The position numbers and the translations under genes are program-made. This document shows, in pieces, positions 11,411-22,378 of a DNA stretch of 64,000 nt; position 1 is the first letter of the stretch; each line of letters opens with the position of its first letter. Location of the stretch: the NCBI GenBank assembly GCA_020747065.1, contig JAGMVK010000004.1, forward strand, positions 248,001 to 312,000, given 5' to 3'. The stretch is from Cadophora sp. MPI-SDFR-AT-0126. Lineage: Eukaryota; Ascomycota; Leotiomycetes; Helotiales; Ploettnerulaceae. The notes under the pieces were generated by a model. It did not search any database, was not told the DNA's origin, and was given only the letters and a program-made list of their open reading frames with translations.

Positions 11411-14053
11411 GTGTTGACTCGTCCGGCTTCTATGGCCGCAGCCACGGATATGCACTCGGCTGAGTGCATGGCAGGCAGGCGGAGGCGCTGTGCTGCGCTG
11501 CACGTTACTGTTTTCCCTGCATATGGCGGCGGCTTCTTGGCGATCGCCCCTCTCTACCTTTCTTTCCCATCCGTCACTCCGTCAGGGTTCATTCAGCACC
11601 ACCACCACAACCACCACCAACACACCGCACCACGCTGGTCAGCAACCCTTTTTCGTATGCAACCCTCAGACGAGCAGACGCAGAAGCAGAAGCAGAATAC
11701 AACTCACAAAAAACGCCCGCCCACGCAAATGATCAACCGCAAATAATATTCATTAAGCCCCGCGCATTCCATTTCACGACTCTCCTCCCTTTTTCCACTT
11801 CTCTTTATGCCTCCCAGTTGTCGAGATGACCAACCAGCTTCCCAGCGGTGCAGCGGAGGCCCCTCCGTCAGACAAATTTGCAGCTCACATCTCGATCCCC
11901 TTAACTTCTCAATCCTCTTCGTTCGGCGCCTTCCCTGTCCCTGTCGTGCAAGCGCGGGGTCCAGAGAGGTCCAGAGCAGTCGATTTCAGGGTCTATCAGG
12001 CTTGACCAGCTCAGGCAAGTTTGGAAGGGGCGCATCCAGAAAAGATCCGCGCCTTCCCTTGCCTCCCTTACTTCAACGGCATGGCCCCACCACCCACTTG
12101 GGCCACCTGGGGCCAATGCAACTAATTGTCTCCACCCTTTCCCTTGCCCTCCTCTCTCTCCCTCTCCTGCACCTTGAGAGCTTGATGTCCCGACTCCCGG
12201 CACGTCTTCCGCGTTTCTATTCCTCTCCTCCCTCTCCTCCCTCTCCCCCTCTCACTACTTGCCCCATTATTATTAGCTCATCCATGTGGTGCCAGGAACG
12301 TTGCCCGCGTCAGGGAATCAGGGTCCACGGAATGAGGGAATTCGCGGTCCACCGTTATGATGCAATGCATATCTGGGGACCGGGAATGAATGAAACCCGA
12401 TGCGTGCCTGTCCTGCCCTCCTCTCGTGCGGAGCAGCAACACCACAATCATACCACAACAACATGCCACAACCGCGGGACGGCACTTCCCCATATGCCTA
12501 TTCGATCTCACATCCCATTCCCTCGGTCAGCAAGCACAACCCAGCCAAATCCCATCATTTCCTGGAGGAAAGTCTCCGTTTGTCTCGTCCACTCAGACCC
12601 AGTCGCCCAACTCATCCCAAGCAACCCGGTCACTCGGGTTCAGGACAGGAAAAAAATAAATAGGCCATGACCTCATCGTAGATTCACAATCTGAAAGAAG
12701 ATCGAATTTTCTACGTGGGATCGAGATCTGACCCGTGGAGTGGAGACCCTTGACATGGGGAAGCGAAGTACCTAATGCAACTTAACTCTTGAGTCTGGAC
12801 AGTAAGCTCTCCTAGCTCCGTAGCTCCCTGACTAGCTAACCTAGATATACGGAGTGGAATGGAAGAAACGACTAGCGAGAGCTAAAATTATAACCTCACC
12901 AGACCGACCTCATGTACAGAACCACTTGTCCGGAAACAACGATCTCGATCACGGTATGATGTCCGCTGTACAGTACTGCAGGCCTGTGAGTTGGCAGGAT
13001 TTGACTCGGATGAAATCTACTTGTACTTGGTAAGTCCTCTGCCTCGGTTGGCTCTGCGTTTGAAGCTGTGGTAAAGACGAGGTACCGAATATGTGGATCT
13101 GAGCTTCGTTTTTCCTTCCAATCCAACTTAAACCAAGTAGCTTGTCTTCCTTCTTAATCAGGTAAGAATCGTCGAGCTGTCAATCAGGTTTTATTGGAAA
13201 GACTGGTCTCGAACAATGTGCAAAGAAGATCTGGCAAATTCGGGACTGTGCGCTTATTACCTGATATTAGGAAAACATGAAATCTGCAACCGCTCGACTT
13301 GACAAGACGATAGATATTGCAGAGTAAAAGAAACCTCAACCAACCAAAGACGAAACGGGGACGGCTCCGCGCATCTTAGCGTCTGAGACTGTCGTTTAAA
13401 GGTACTGACACATGTCTCACAACTTTCAATAACTACTAGCATATATGGTAGCGCCTGGGTCTTACTCAGAATTGGAGGAGAAAAACAAAGTTGTACATGT
13501 GGCGTAAATAAGCCACAACTATCGAGACCCCTAAAACTCTTAAAATGTGTGAGGTCATCCTCACCTGATCGAAGATTGTTCAGGTCCCGAGGTCTTGCGA
13601 GCGGACCACGACACATACAGTAGGATAGGAGACAGCTCCTGAAAACATGCCACCAATGATTTCCTCCTCCTTTCGGATGAGAGTTCCTGAGCTATTCGAT
13701 CCAGCCAGTCAGTCAGGACCTTCGTTTCGTTCCGTTGCGTTCACGGACGGACACCTCTCTGCGAGTTACTAGTGGAAGTAGAAGAAGAAAGTTGTTGTAC
13801 AGGTCTAGTTCAATATTGCCTGCCATTGTAGTCCCTTCTTTCATCCCGGCCCAGGTTGACTGAAAGAAAGCTTTTCTTAAGATAAGAAGTGCTGGCCTGT
13901 GTAGTGATAAACCCCCCTTCTTTACGGACTGTACGCACTTGATGAAAGCTCTCAAAGAGGTCCGTCCAGCCAGTAGCATCTTCGTGTGTGGCCTCATAGA
14001 AGTATAGTAGCATCCCTTCACTTTTCGCTTCATGGCACGGGGAGTGACTACAA

Positions 14054-14113
14054 GTAGGTAGGGAGGGAGGGAGGGAGGTAGGTAGGTAGGTAGGTAGGTA
14101 GGTAGGTAGGTAG
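14054..14113. repeat. (GGGA)n/(GGTA)n compound microsatellite
   Basis: A short GGGA run passes directly into about ten GGTA units, giving a strong purine/G-rich strand bias over 60 bases. Confidence 0.85.
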
Positions 14114-14428
14114 TGACAATCTCGAAGGCATCCAACCTATGAACTTCCAAACAAACACTCTTTCTATCCACAGCCCTCACCAAGTCCACAGTCCCCTCTC
14201 CCTCCCCCACAGTACCACACATATACAAACACACTTGACAAATATCTTCCTTCCTTCCATATTCCTCCCATCCATCCAACCATCCCTCCACCCCTCCAGC
14301 TAGGCCAGGCCAATACCTTCTTCTTCATCCCCACAATTGTACATACCCCGTATTTATTGTTACAACATCAAAAAAGCTTCTATCCCCCTTCTTTCTTGGG
14401 CGACCGGTACAGTGTAGTACCCACCCGA

Positions 14429-14497
14429 GCTACACTTCCTTCTCCTCCCTGGCTACACTTCCTTCTCCTCCCTGGCTACACTTCCTTCTCCTCCCTG
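14429..14497. repeat. Three perfect 23-bp tandem repeats
   Basis: A 23-bp unit beginning GCTACACTTCC occurs three times without a mismatch at 14429-14451, 14452-14474 and 14475-14497. The unit is pyrimidine-rich. Perfect identity suggests recent expansion by slippage. Confidence 0.9.
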
Positions 14498-14705
14498 GCT
14501 TTCCTTTCCCCCCCCGCGTCGAAGCCTCAAAGCGAAATTCACAGCGAAAGCCAAAACCAGAGACTAGTCCTCCAAGAAGGAAATTCCCCTCTGCCACAAT
14601 CACGTTCGTTCACATTCACGTCGTACTAGAAGCAGCCCACACCACCCATTACGCTTGACGCTCATACTTCAGAAAACATCTGATCTGATGGAACATGTCA
14701 CAGAG

Positions 14706-14731
14706 TGAGACGAGACGAGACGAGACGAGAC
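14706..14731. repeat. (GAGAC)n microsatellite
   Basis: Five near-perfect GAGAC units in a purine-rich strand. Confidence 0.8.
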
Positions 14732-15192
14732 ACAAGACGAAAAAGAAAGAAAGAATGCAGAGAGCATTTTGTAAATTACAAGCAGTATTACATTCTTGTG
14801 ACTTGTGAGATATCTCTCAATCAGGTAGGTGTCGTTTTTCTACTCGTGCATACTCCGCTAGCTACCGAGCTCCCGATGAGCTCCGTCTGGTATCGTAGGT
14901 CGAGATGTCAGGTTTTGTCAACGAAAGAAAGACAATAACTCCGTCGCTATGCCACTGTGAAAATCAAAGTCATGATCCTACCCTCCAGCCATCCACCCCA
15001 CCACTCCCACTGCCTACGTTCGACTCAACTCGACTCGACTAATTGCATGTTCAATCCAAGTGAATGAGTCCCAGGGTATTTATGCCATGTCGTTACACTA
15101 GAGAATGTGTACCCACTGGCAGAAGCATACCACTGCCCAGCTTTCAGGTACCAAAACGCAACAAAAGAAAATCTAGCGACTCGAGCTCCGTT

Positions 15193-16962
15193 TCACAAAA
15201 ATGGCTCAAGATTAGCCATCCCCGCAAAGCTATTGAATAGGTCGCGCTTATTCGATGTACCCGAGTCGTCCACTGTGGTGAGATTCAAGTTACCGATCTC
15301 GCACCAGTTTTTGTAATTCTGTTTTTATATCAGCCAACGATCACAGACATAGGCGGAATGCCGGGATAGGGGTAGAACTCACAATACAACTCAGATACTT
15401 GCACCAACTACAAGTCTTACGATCCTGGTAGAAATTCCTCATCAGAAGAATAAAAACCACCAACACGAAAACCAAACTGCCCGCTCTAACCAGCCACCAA
15501 GCCCACCAAAGCGGTTTACGGCCTTTGAAGAACCCAACCGGATTCTTCGCAAAGCCAGTGATACCCGCGTCGGGTTTATCGCCGTTCCCACGAATAACTG
15601 GTGCATAAGGGGGATCGTCTTCACCAGTACGCTTGCGCAGTGCATTGGGCGAATGGAGAATGCAGATTCCGAGGACGAGTCCCATGAAGAAGCCTCCGAT
15701 ATGGGAGAAATTATCCAGACCAGGAAGGAGGCCAAGACCGAAGGAAATGACAATGTCAAGCATGATGAAGCCAAAATCTTTCCATGGCGACTTCCGGTCA
15801 CCCCAAGTGTACAACAGGTCAAGAAGATTGAGGGCAATGATGCCGAAGAGTGCACCTGATGCTCCTGTCGAAGCGATTCCTGTTGCCGCAAAATTTCCAC
15901 CAAGCACGAACCCGAATATTCCTGCGGAGAAGTAGACGAGGAAGTATCTGATTGGTCCAATAGCTATCTCCATCTCCTTTCCCAGTGTCATCTGAAGTAG
16001 CATGTTGAAGCCAATATGGATAAGTCCGGCGTGTAGGAAGATCGGTACAATGAAGCGGAACCATTGATCGGGCTGATTCTCGAACTCGTTCAGTGGTTCG
16101 GTCTTGTTTCCTGGGAAAACGGGATTTTGCTTTTCGGGCATGTTGAATCCGCAGAGTTGGGCAAGGGTGCAATTCTGATTGTCGTTGGAAGTCGTATCTG
16201 GACACGGCCATGATATTGGACCTCCTGTATCCCGGTTCTGAACACCATCTACCGAATGCATACAAGGTACAAAACGAGCCCCCATATTGATGAGGACGTA
16301 AGGCGAGGGACCGATCATAGGATTGAAGTTTGGTTTGATTTCGATAGGGGATCCAGTCAAAATGCCTATGAAGTTTAGCAGCCTTTCCTCAACGAACAGC
16401 ATCTATACATACCATTCTTTGCAATCTCCCCAATAAACACGCCAACCTGTACTGCCGTCAGGATATACGTAATCCAGGGTATCCTGCTTTTTCTGTTCTT
16501 GAACATTCCACTGATCCTGTTCCTCTTGCGCCCCTCTTCTAGATGTGCTGGCGCAACAGGCGCATCGTAGACATGATCTGTGGCGTCATTATCCTTGACA
16601 GGCAGCCCAGGATGATCTTTCAGTGGTATGTTATCCTGATAAGAGTTCGAAGCCTCCAGTCTGCCGGCCCCTCCTTGTCCATAATACCGTGTATCCTGTC
16701 CTAAAGTACTTTGACTGTCAAAGCGGTTCGGTCCTTGAGGTGCTGGATAGACATGGTCGTCGAAGGGAGCTTCGAAGGGAGATACGGGCGATGTGATGTC
16801 ATGAGGTCGTGTGGGAGCTTGGGTGTGGTATGAGGGTGCTACTGATGGAGGAGCAGGAGGATATGGTTGTGAAGATTGAGGATTGTAGGATTGGTAAGCA
16901 TTGTTGTATGGCTGTGGGGTTTGCTGCCGCGATGAGGGGTTATAATAGTCGTTGGCTGCCAT
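15193..16962 (-). CDS. Rhomboid-family intramembrane serine protease
   Basis: Three exons on the minus strand give a 552-residue protein: 16962-16413, 16365-15383 and 15318-15193. Intron 1 (16366-16412) begins GTATGT and splits a Gly codon. Intron 2 (15319-15382) begins GTGAGT and ends ACAG after a CTGAT branch site. Without intron 2 the protein would read through into unrelated residues; with it the tail continues as NYKNWCEIGNLNLTT, keeping the Cys-rich pattern begun by CSWCKYLSC. The N-terminus (about 1-160) is a Pro/Gln/Tyr-rich cytosolic segment. Membrane segments follow, with the catalytic Ser in GASGALFG (about residue 353) and the catalytic His in FSHIGGFFMG (about 405), plus the conserved HAGLIHIGFNM loop. 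It should cleave single-pass membrane proteins; localisation (Golgi or endosome in relatives) is inferred. Confidence 0.9.
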
Positions 16963-17729
16963 TTTGAACGAAGGTGATGCTGTGAGACAGCGACTGTGGT
17001 TCCTTGAAAATTATCGTCCGGGGGTTGGGAGAGGTTGTTGGTTGTTGGTAATTTATGAAACAGGAGGCAGAGAAAAACTGTTGGAACGAGCGTTGGTCGT
17101 TGAGGTTGTGTTGAAAAGAAAAGCTAGTCGAAACCTTCCTTTGAAGAGCCTCTGCTGGTGAGCTGAGTGATCCTCGTAATAGCGCAGGGCTGGGTAGGGC
17201 TGTGGGGTGAAGTTATGATGTTGTGTGGTGTTGAAGTTGGCTCATCAGGCTTTATTTTTGGATACATGGGGCTGAGCATCCTTCAAAAATCGGGTCTAAG
17301 TAATTAGGAACCCCGGTTTCAGAGTTCGGTTCCGCGCATTAGCGCAAGTCCCCTTTATTTACTTTCCGGTCTCCTTAAATACTTGTACAGATATAATTGA
17401 TATCTTACTCCGTGCACCGGAAGCTTGCATGAGGAGATTACAGCGGTCAGTGCTCGATCTAATATCTCTATCTTGGAAGACCGTGTCAGAAAGTCGACTG
17501 CAGTTTTGCAATTCAATTCTGAGGTACAAGTAGCTTGACTGAAAGATGTGGGTCCACTTACTCAGTGGAAGAAGCTGGTTGGCCGCAAAACTTGTGGTTC
17601 CAATCACAGGCTGCGTACGCAACTTCGTTCTGTTGACGTTGCTCCTGAGTAGCTGCTCATGATTGGATGTGATGAATACTACTCATAACATAACATAATT
17701 TACATTGGATCTTCATTTTGTCACATCTA
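16963..17729. other. Promoter of rhomboid gene and 3' flank of LYS4
   Basis: The 767 bases hold the upstream region of the rhomboid gene and the 3' flank of LYS4, which lie in the same orientation. No further gene was recognised. Confidence 0.5.
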
Positions 17730-20206
17730 TCAGGACCCTCCGATTTCGCCCTTCACCCATTTCTCAAGCCCGCCCCTCGCAATGATCTCTTGAACATTCG
17801 GAGGTAACTCGCCAACCTTTTGACTCCATGTAGGTCCTCCCTTGCCCTCAGTAATCACAACCTTGCTTCTCTTCACATCCCACAAGAATGTCCAGCCCGT
17901 CCTTCTCGTCAAAACCTTCTCCTGCGCAGGACTGGCCTGTTGTGCTGGTGGTGGGCTATCCAAGCTCTCCTTGTTGCCCTCTGGCTCTTTAACATCAGTC
18001 CTATATTGAACCTTCTGGCTCGAGAACTGTTCACGAAGTCTCTCCACAAGTCGTGGTACCTCAACACCCATGAGAGCATTGTTAATACTATTCCTTGCAA
18101 AAATGTTCCCGAAGCTGCCAGAGACAACGAGAGGAATCTTCTTGGCCAAAATAGCAGTAGCAGCTTGTTCTCTTGAACTGCCGCATCCAAAGTTGAATCC
18201 TGAAACAAGAATGTCACCTTCACGTGCAATAGATCCAAATTTTGGATCGTAGTTCTCCATGCACACTTCTGCCATCTTCTCCACGGAGACATTGTCTTGG
18301 TAGGTGTACTTTCCGGGGTAGATACCGTCGGTGTTGATGTTGTCTGCGTCGCAGAAGACGATTTCGCCTTCAACGCGTTCAGGAAAGCCGGGAAGGATCG
18401 CAGTCAAAGCCTCATCTGACGACTCTTCCTTCGACTCCGAGGTGCCTAGAATATCCTGTTCGGCTGATGAAATGATAGAATCGGCCTGGGCAATCAACTT
18501 GTCCAGAGCCTCTTCGATACTGATGGCCTTGTCTTCCTCAGCAATGCCGTTCCCTTCTCCCAGAACTACCTTCTCAACACCAACTGGCTTCTCATACCAC
18601 CCTGGTCCGCTGATCTTGCCACTGAGTGCACTGGCTGCTACAACTTCTGGACTTGCAAGATATGCTTTAGCATCTGGAGAGCCCATTCGTCCCTTGAAAT
18701 TCCGGTTGCTTGCACTGATGCCCACTTCTCCAGGCTCTAGCAGTCCCGTTCCCAGACCAATGCAGGGGCCACACCCAGCTGGCAAAGGTTTCGCGCCAGC
18801 GTCAAGAAGTGCCTGCCAATCTCCAGCATCTTCTGCTGCCTCCTGCTCAGGTATCGATGCTGCAGCAATGTAGAATTCTACTCCTGGTGCGACCTTGGCA
18901 GGGGTGCCTGAAATTGATGCATCTTTGAAGACTTTCGCCGCAGCAGCGAGATCGGATGCACGAGAGTTGGTGCAAGATACAAGGTAGGCTTTGTTGAGTT
19001 TGATATTTTGGGCCTCAAGATCCCGTAGAGGTGTGGCAACCTTGACAGAGTTTGGTCCAGAGACGTACGGTGATAGGGTTGAGAGATTGAGGTACAGCGA
19101 CTTGGCATATGTAGCACCTTTATCTGCCACAAGTTGGTTTTGGATCAAGTCGTCGATTCTTGCATGTGAAAAGCGAGACTCCGCAGCGTCTTTTCCGTCA
19201 AAAAGAGCTGAGGTTGTAGCTTTGGCTCTCATCCACGCCTGGAGCATCGAATCGATTGGGAACAGTCCAGTCAACGCACCCCATTCTGTTGTCATGTTCG
19301 CGATAGCCAATCGATCATCTACGGGCAGGCTTCTCATCGTCTGCTCTGATCCCGTGAATTCAATGGCATGGTTCAGTACTTCATCGTTGTTGAACAGTCC
19401 ACACAACGCGACGATGACATCCTTCCCAGTAACACCCCTTGGTAGAACACCGGTCAATGTTACTTTCGCAATTGGAGGAATCTGCCACCAAGTCTTGCCT
19501 GTGGCCCAGATACTAGCCGCATCCGTCCTCACCATAGCTGTTCCCAAGCAGCCCACTCCGCCGTACATGTTGCTGTGACTATCACTAGCAACAGTCATTG
19601 TGCCTGGCCATGCATAACCCTCCTCAACCATAATCTGATGCCCGATTCCTCTCCCAGCAGGATAGAAATCCACGCCCTGCTTTTTGGCGAATTCTTCGAT
19701 TTGCTTGTATTTCTTTAGATTCGTCTCGCTCTTATTTTGTACATCATGATCTAACGTCATAACAATTTGCTTGGGGTCGTGGATCTTGCTCGCGCCAATG
19801 GACATGAACTTCAATGCGACAGGCCATGAATTGTCGTGTGTCATGCAGTGGTGAGGGGACAAGGTAACATAATCTCCAGATTTCACAACCTTGCCTTCTG
19901 CGAGACCAAGGGAGTACCGCTGGACGATTTTCTCCGTGAGAGTTTGTGGGATTCGTGAGGGAGTCTTGAGGGAGGAGAGAATCGCAGAAGAGGATGGATC
20001 GGATGCTTGGGCGTGGAACACATCCTGGAATCGCTGTGCGGTAGATGTAATGGATCGTAGGCTTCGAGGAGTTCGAAGAGATAGAAGGCTGCGAGATGGT
20101 CTGGCCCGCAGACCTTGCAGACCGATTCGTTGCTGAAAGTGTTAGACTTGGGGCATTGGACGCCATGGAAGTATTTGATCGTGGATATGCCACTTACTGG
20201 TATCAT
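17730..20206 (-). CDS. LYS4: Homoaconitase, mitochondrial (lysine biosynthesis)
   Basis: This enzyme interconverts homocitrate and homoisocitrate in the alpha-aminoadipate route to lysine, in the mitochondrial matrix. Two exons give 803 residues: a 9-base first exon (20206-20198, coding Met-Ile-Pro), a 65-bp intron (20133-20197; GTAAGT donor, CTAAC branch, TTTCAG acceptor), and the main exon 20132-17730. Joining them creates an Arg/Ser/Leu-rich presequence ([20 protein letters not shown]). The aconitase fold is clear: [13 protein letters not shown], and the three 4Fe-4S ligands at about Cys390 ([12 protein letters not shown]) and Cys457/Cys460 ([10 protein letters not shown]). The swivel domain ([17 protein letters not shown]) is also present. 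Length fits fungal LysF/Lys4. It is divergently arranged with MSS1, with only 219 bases between the two start codons. Confidence 0.96.
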
Positions 20207-20425
20207 CTTGGGTCCATTGACTCCGATCGAGTGTTTTACGAGAGGTCAAGCTGGGGATGAAGGTTCCCCGGATTTTGGTAATTTTTATTTTGGTGTCATC
20301 AAATATCTCGCGTCTGATTGGCCATCTCACCTTCTTGGAAGCCGCGATCGGATGTAAATAAAGTCGCAGTTCCTCAGCACCGCTAGAGCATCAGCCTCGC
20401 ATCCAAGAAGCACTTCTTCGAGTCA
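20207..20425. promoter_or_regulatory. Bidirectional promoter, LYS4 / MSS1
   Basis: Only 219 bases separate the start codons of two divergent genes for mitochondrial proteins, so both must share this promoter. No specific operator was identified. Confidence 0.7.
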
Positions 20426-22378
20426 ATGATCCAACATGCAATTGCGACAGCGAGACTTTGTGCTCGTCGCAACTTCTCACAAAAATGGGACCTTCCATTG
20501 GCGATTCTTAACGGACCTACCTTAACAGCCAGGATACATGGTCGGCGTCCAGCTGTCACCACGAAAACAAACACTTGCTATTCAAATCAGAGATTATTCA
20601 GCATAGGTATCAATCATCAGAGACCAGCGGAACACACGACTGTGCCATTGAAACAAGGGCCTTACGTCAAGCCAGCGGAGGCGGAAATTCTGACGACAAC
20701 CGACGAAATACCTCGATGGAATTCCGCCATAGATAATGAAACAATCTATGCCAAATCGACCGGCCCTGATGCAAGTGCAATTGCTGTCATTCGTATTTCG
20801 GGTCCTGCATGTACCGAGGTAAGAAGCATATTGACCTCCTCCTTTCCTGTGCTCACACATTGTATCTAGATTTACCATGCCCTCTGCCCAGAAAAGAAGT
20901 TACCTCTGCAGCGATATGTTGCAGTGCGGACACTGTACCATCCCAAAGACAGGACGAACATACTCGATTCGGACGCAGTGGTAATTCGATTCGGTGCACC
21001 AAACACGGCCACAGGAGAGGATATGTTAGAACTGCACACCCACGGCGGAATCGCAACAGTCACAGCTGTCTTGTCTGCCATCAGGCAGGTCAATCCCAAG
21101 ACCATTCGTGCTGCAAACCCAGGGGAATTTACGCGTCGAGCATTCGCCAACGACAAGCTTGATCTAGAGCAAATCGAATCTTTAGGCGATATTCTCACCG
21201 CAGAGACCGAGCTGCAACGCCGGGCATCTCTGCGAGGACCTTACCAGCAGCTTGGTCGCATATACGATCAATGGCGGACCTCTTTGATTGAGGAGCTTGC
21301 TCATGCCGCGGCGGATACGGACCATTCGGAAGAACACAGTCTGAATGATATGGCAGGAATTTGGCTTCGTATCATCGATAAGGTTCAAACAATACAAGAG
21401 GAGATTTCCTACCATCAAATTGGCGCACGCTGTGGACAGTTACTGCGACAGGGCATCCAAGTTTCGTTGATCGGTCTCCCAAATGCTGGCAAGAGCTCAT
21501 TGTTCAACCATATTGTGGGTAGCGAAGCCTCTATAGTCAATCAACAGGCAGGTACTACCAGAGACGTCGTGGAAAAGACCATCAACTACAGAGACTATCT
21601 CTGCACTTTTGCAGACACTGCCGGAGTGCGAGCCGCAGATGTTGCCGGAGGTTCGGATATCGGAGCCATCGAAGAAGAAGGCATCAAGCGAGCCATTGCA
21701 AAGGCCAAGGACGCAGATGTAATTGTTTACGTTGCCTCCTTTGAACCCGACTCAGAGAGTCCTTCTGGCTACAGAATACCCATCATGGACAATTTGGCTT
21801 CAATCGTTCGAAATCATGATGGGAGTATGAAAAAGTTGGTTAATGTGGTGAACAAAAACGACAGACCTACACCAGAACAGCTCAGGCATTGCCTCTTAGA
21901 ATTCCAGGACGCTGTTGGTAGCTTGCTAAACACTCCTGGAATGATTGGAGCCGACGTTCCAATAGTTGATATATCAGTTGCCGATGCTGTAGATGGACAT
22001 CCGGGACGAAATGGACAGCCAGGGAGAGGAAATATAGGCGGCTTTACACGAGCACTTATGCATCACTTCGAAAACATGACTACTATGCCTGTTGATATGG
22101 CGCATCTCATTGGTGTGAGAGAGCGCCAGAGTCAACTTTTAAGCTCCTGCTCTGGGCACCTGAACGACTTTCTGAATGAAGCTGCCAACGGCATTCCAGA
22201 CAATTCTATCGCGACACACCACCTGGAACTAGCGGCGAAATGTCTGGCTCAAATTACGGGAAGGCTCGAAGGAGCTGGTGATGTCGAAGAAATTCTGGGC
22301 GTTGTGTTCTCGAAGTAAGCACCCCTCTCTACGACGGCCTGCTTTTCCTGACTCTCCAGATTCTGCATTGGGAAATGA
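20426..22378 (+). CDS. MSS1: Mitochondrial tRNA modification GTPase (MnmE/TrmE family)
   Basis: Mss1 works with Mto1 to modify the wobble uridine of several mitochondrial tRNAs. Three exons give 618 residues: 20426-20818, 20870-22314 and a 19-base last exon 22360-22378. Introns are 51 and 45 bp (GTAAGA...TCTAG and GTAAGC...CCAG). The tiny last exon supplies the family's C-terminal FCIGK, whose Cys is essential in MnmE homologues; stopping at the first in-frame stop would lose it. The N-terminal presequence is followed by the tetrahydrofolate-binding domain (TIYAKSTGPDASAIAVIRISGP), the helical domain and an inserted G domain with G1 GLPNAGKSS (about 333), G2 TTRDVVEK, G3 DTAG (about 380) and G4 NKND (about 459). 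The protein is intact. Confidence 0.95.

Larger units (their letters stand above)
9623..15192. other. About 5.6 kb gene-free upstream region with simple repeats
   Basis: This is the longest stretch without a convincing gene in the window. The part nearest 9622 is pyrimidine-rich on the minus strand and is probably the leader and promoter of the zinc-finger gene. Further right are several microsatellites and a 23-bp tandem triplication, listed separately. Open frames such as 11807-12670 (plus) and 13713-14291 (minus) are low-complexity, overlap others in all phases and show no domain, so they are not called as genes. A long regulatory region, a long leader or a non-coding transcript are all possible. 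Confidence 0.55.

Noticed and set aside
11807..12670. 287-codon plus-strand open frame
   Set aside because: Low-complexity Pro/Ser/Arg composition, other frames open over the same bases, no domain and no splice structure.
13713..14291. 192-codon minus-strand frame with repeated Thr-Tyr-Leu-Pro
   Set aside because: The repeat simply translates the GGTA/GGGA microsatellite; no homology elsewhere in the frame.
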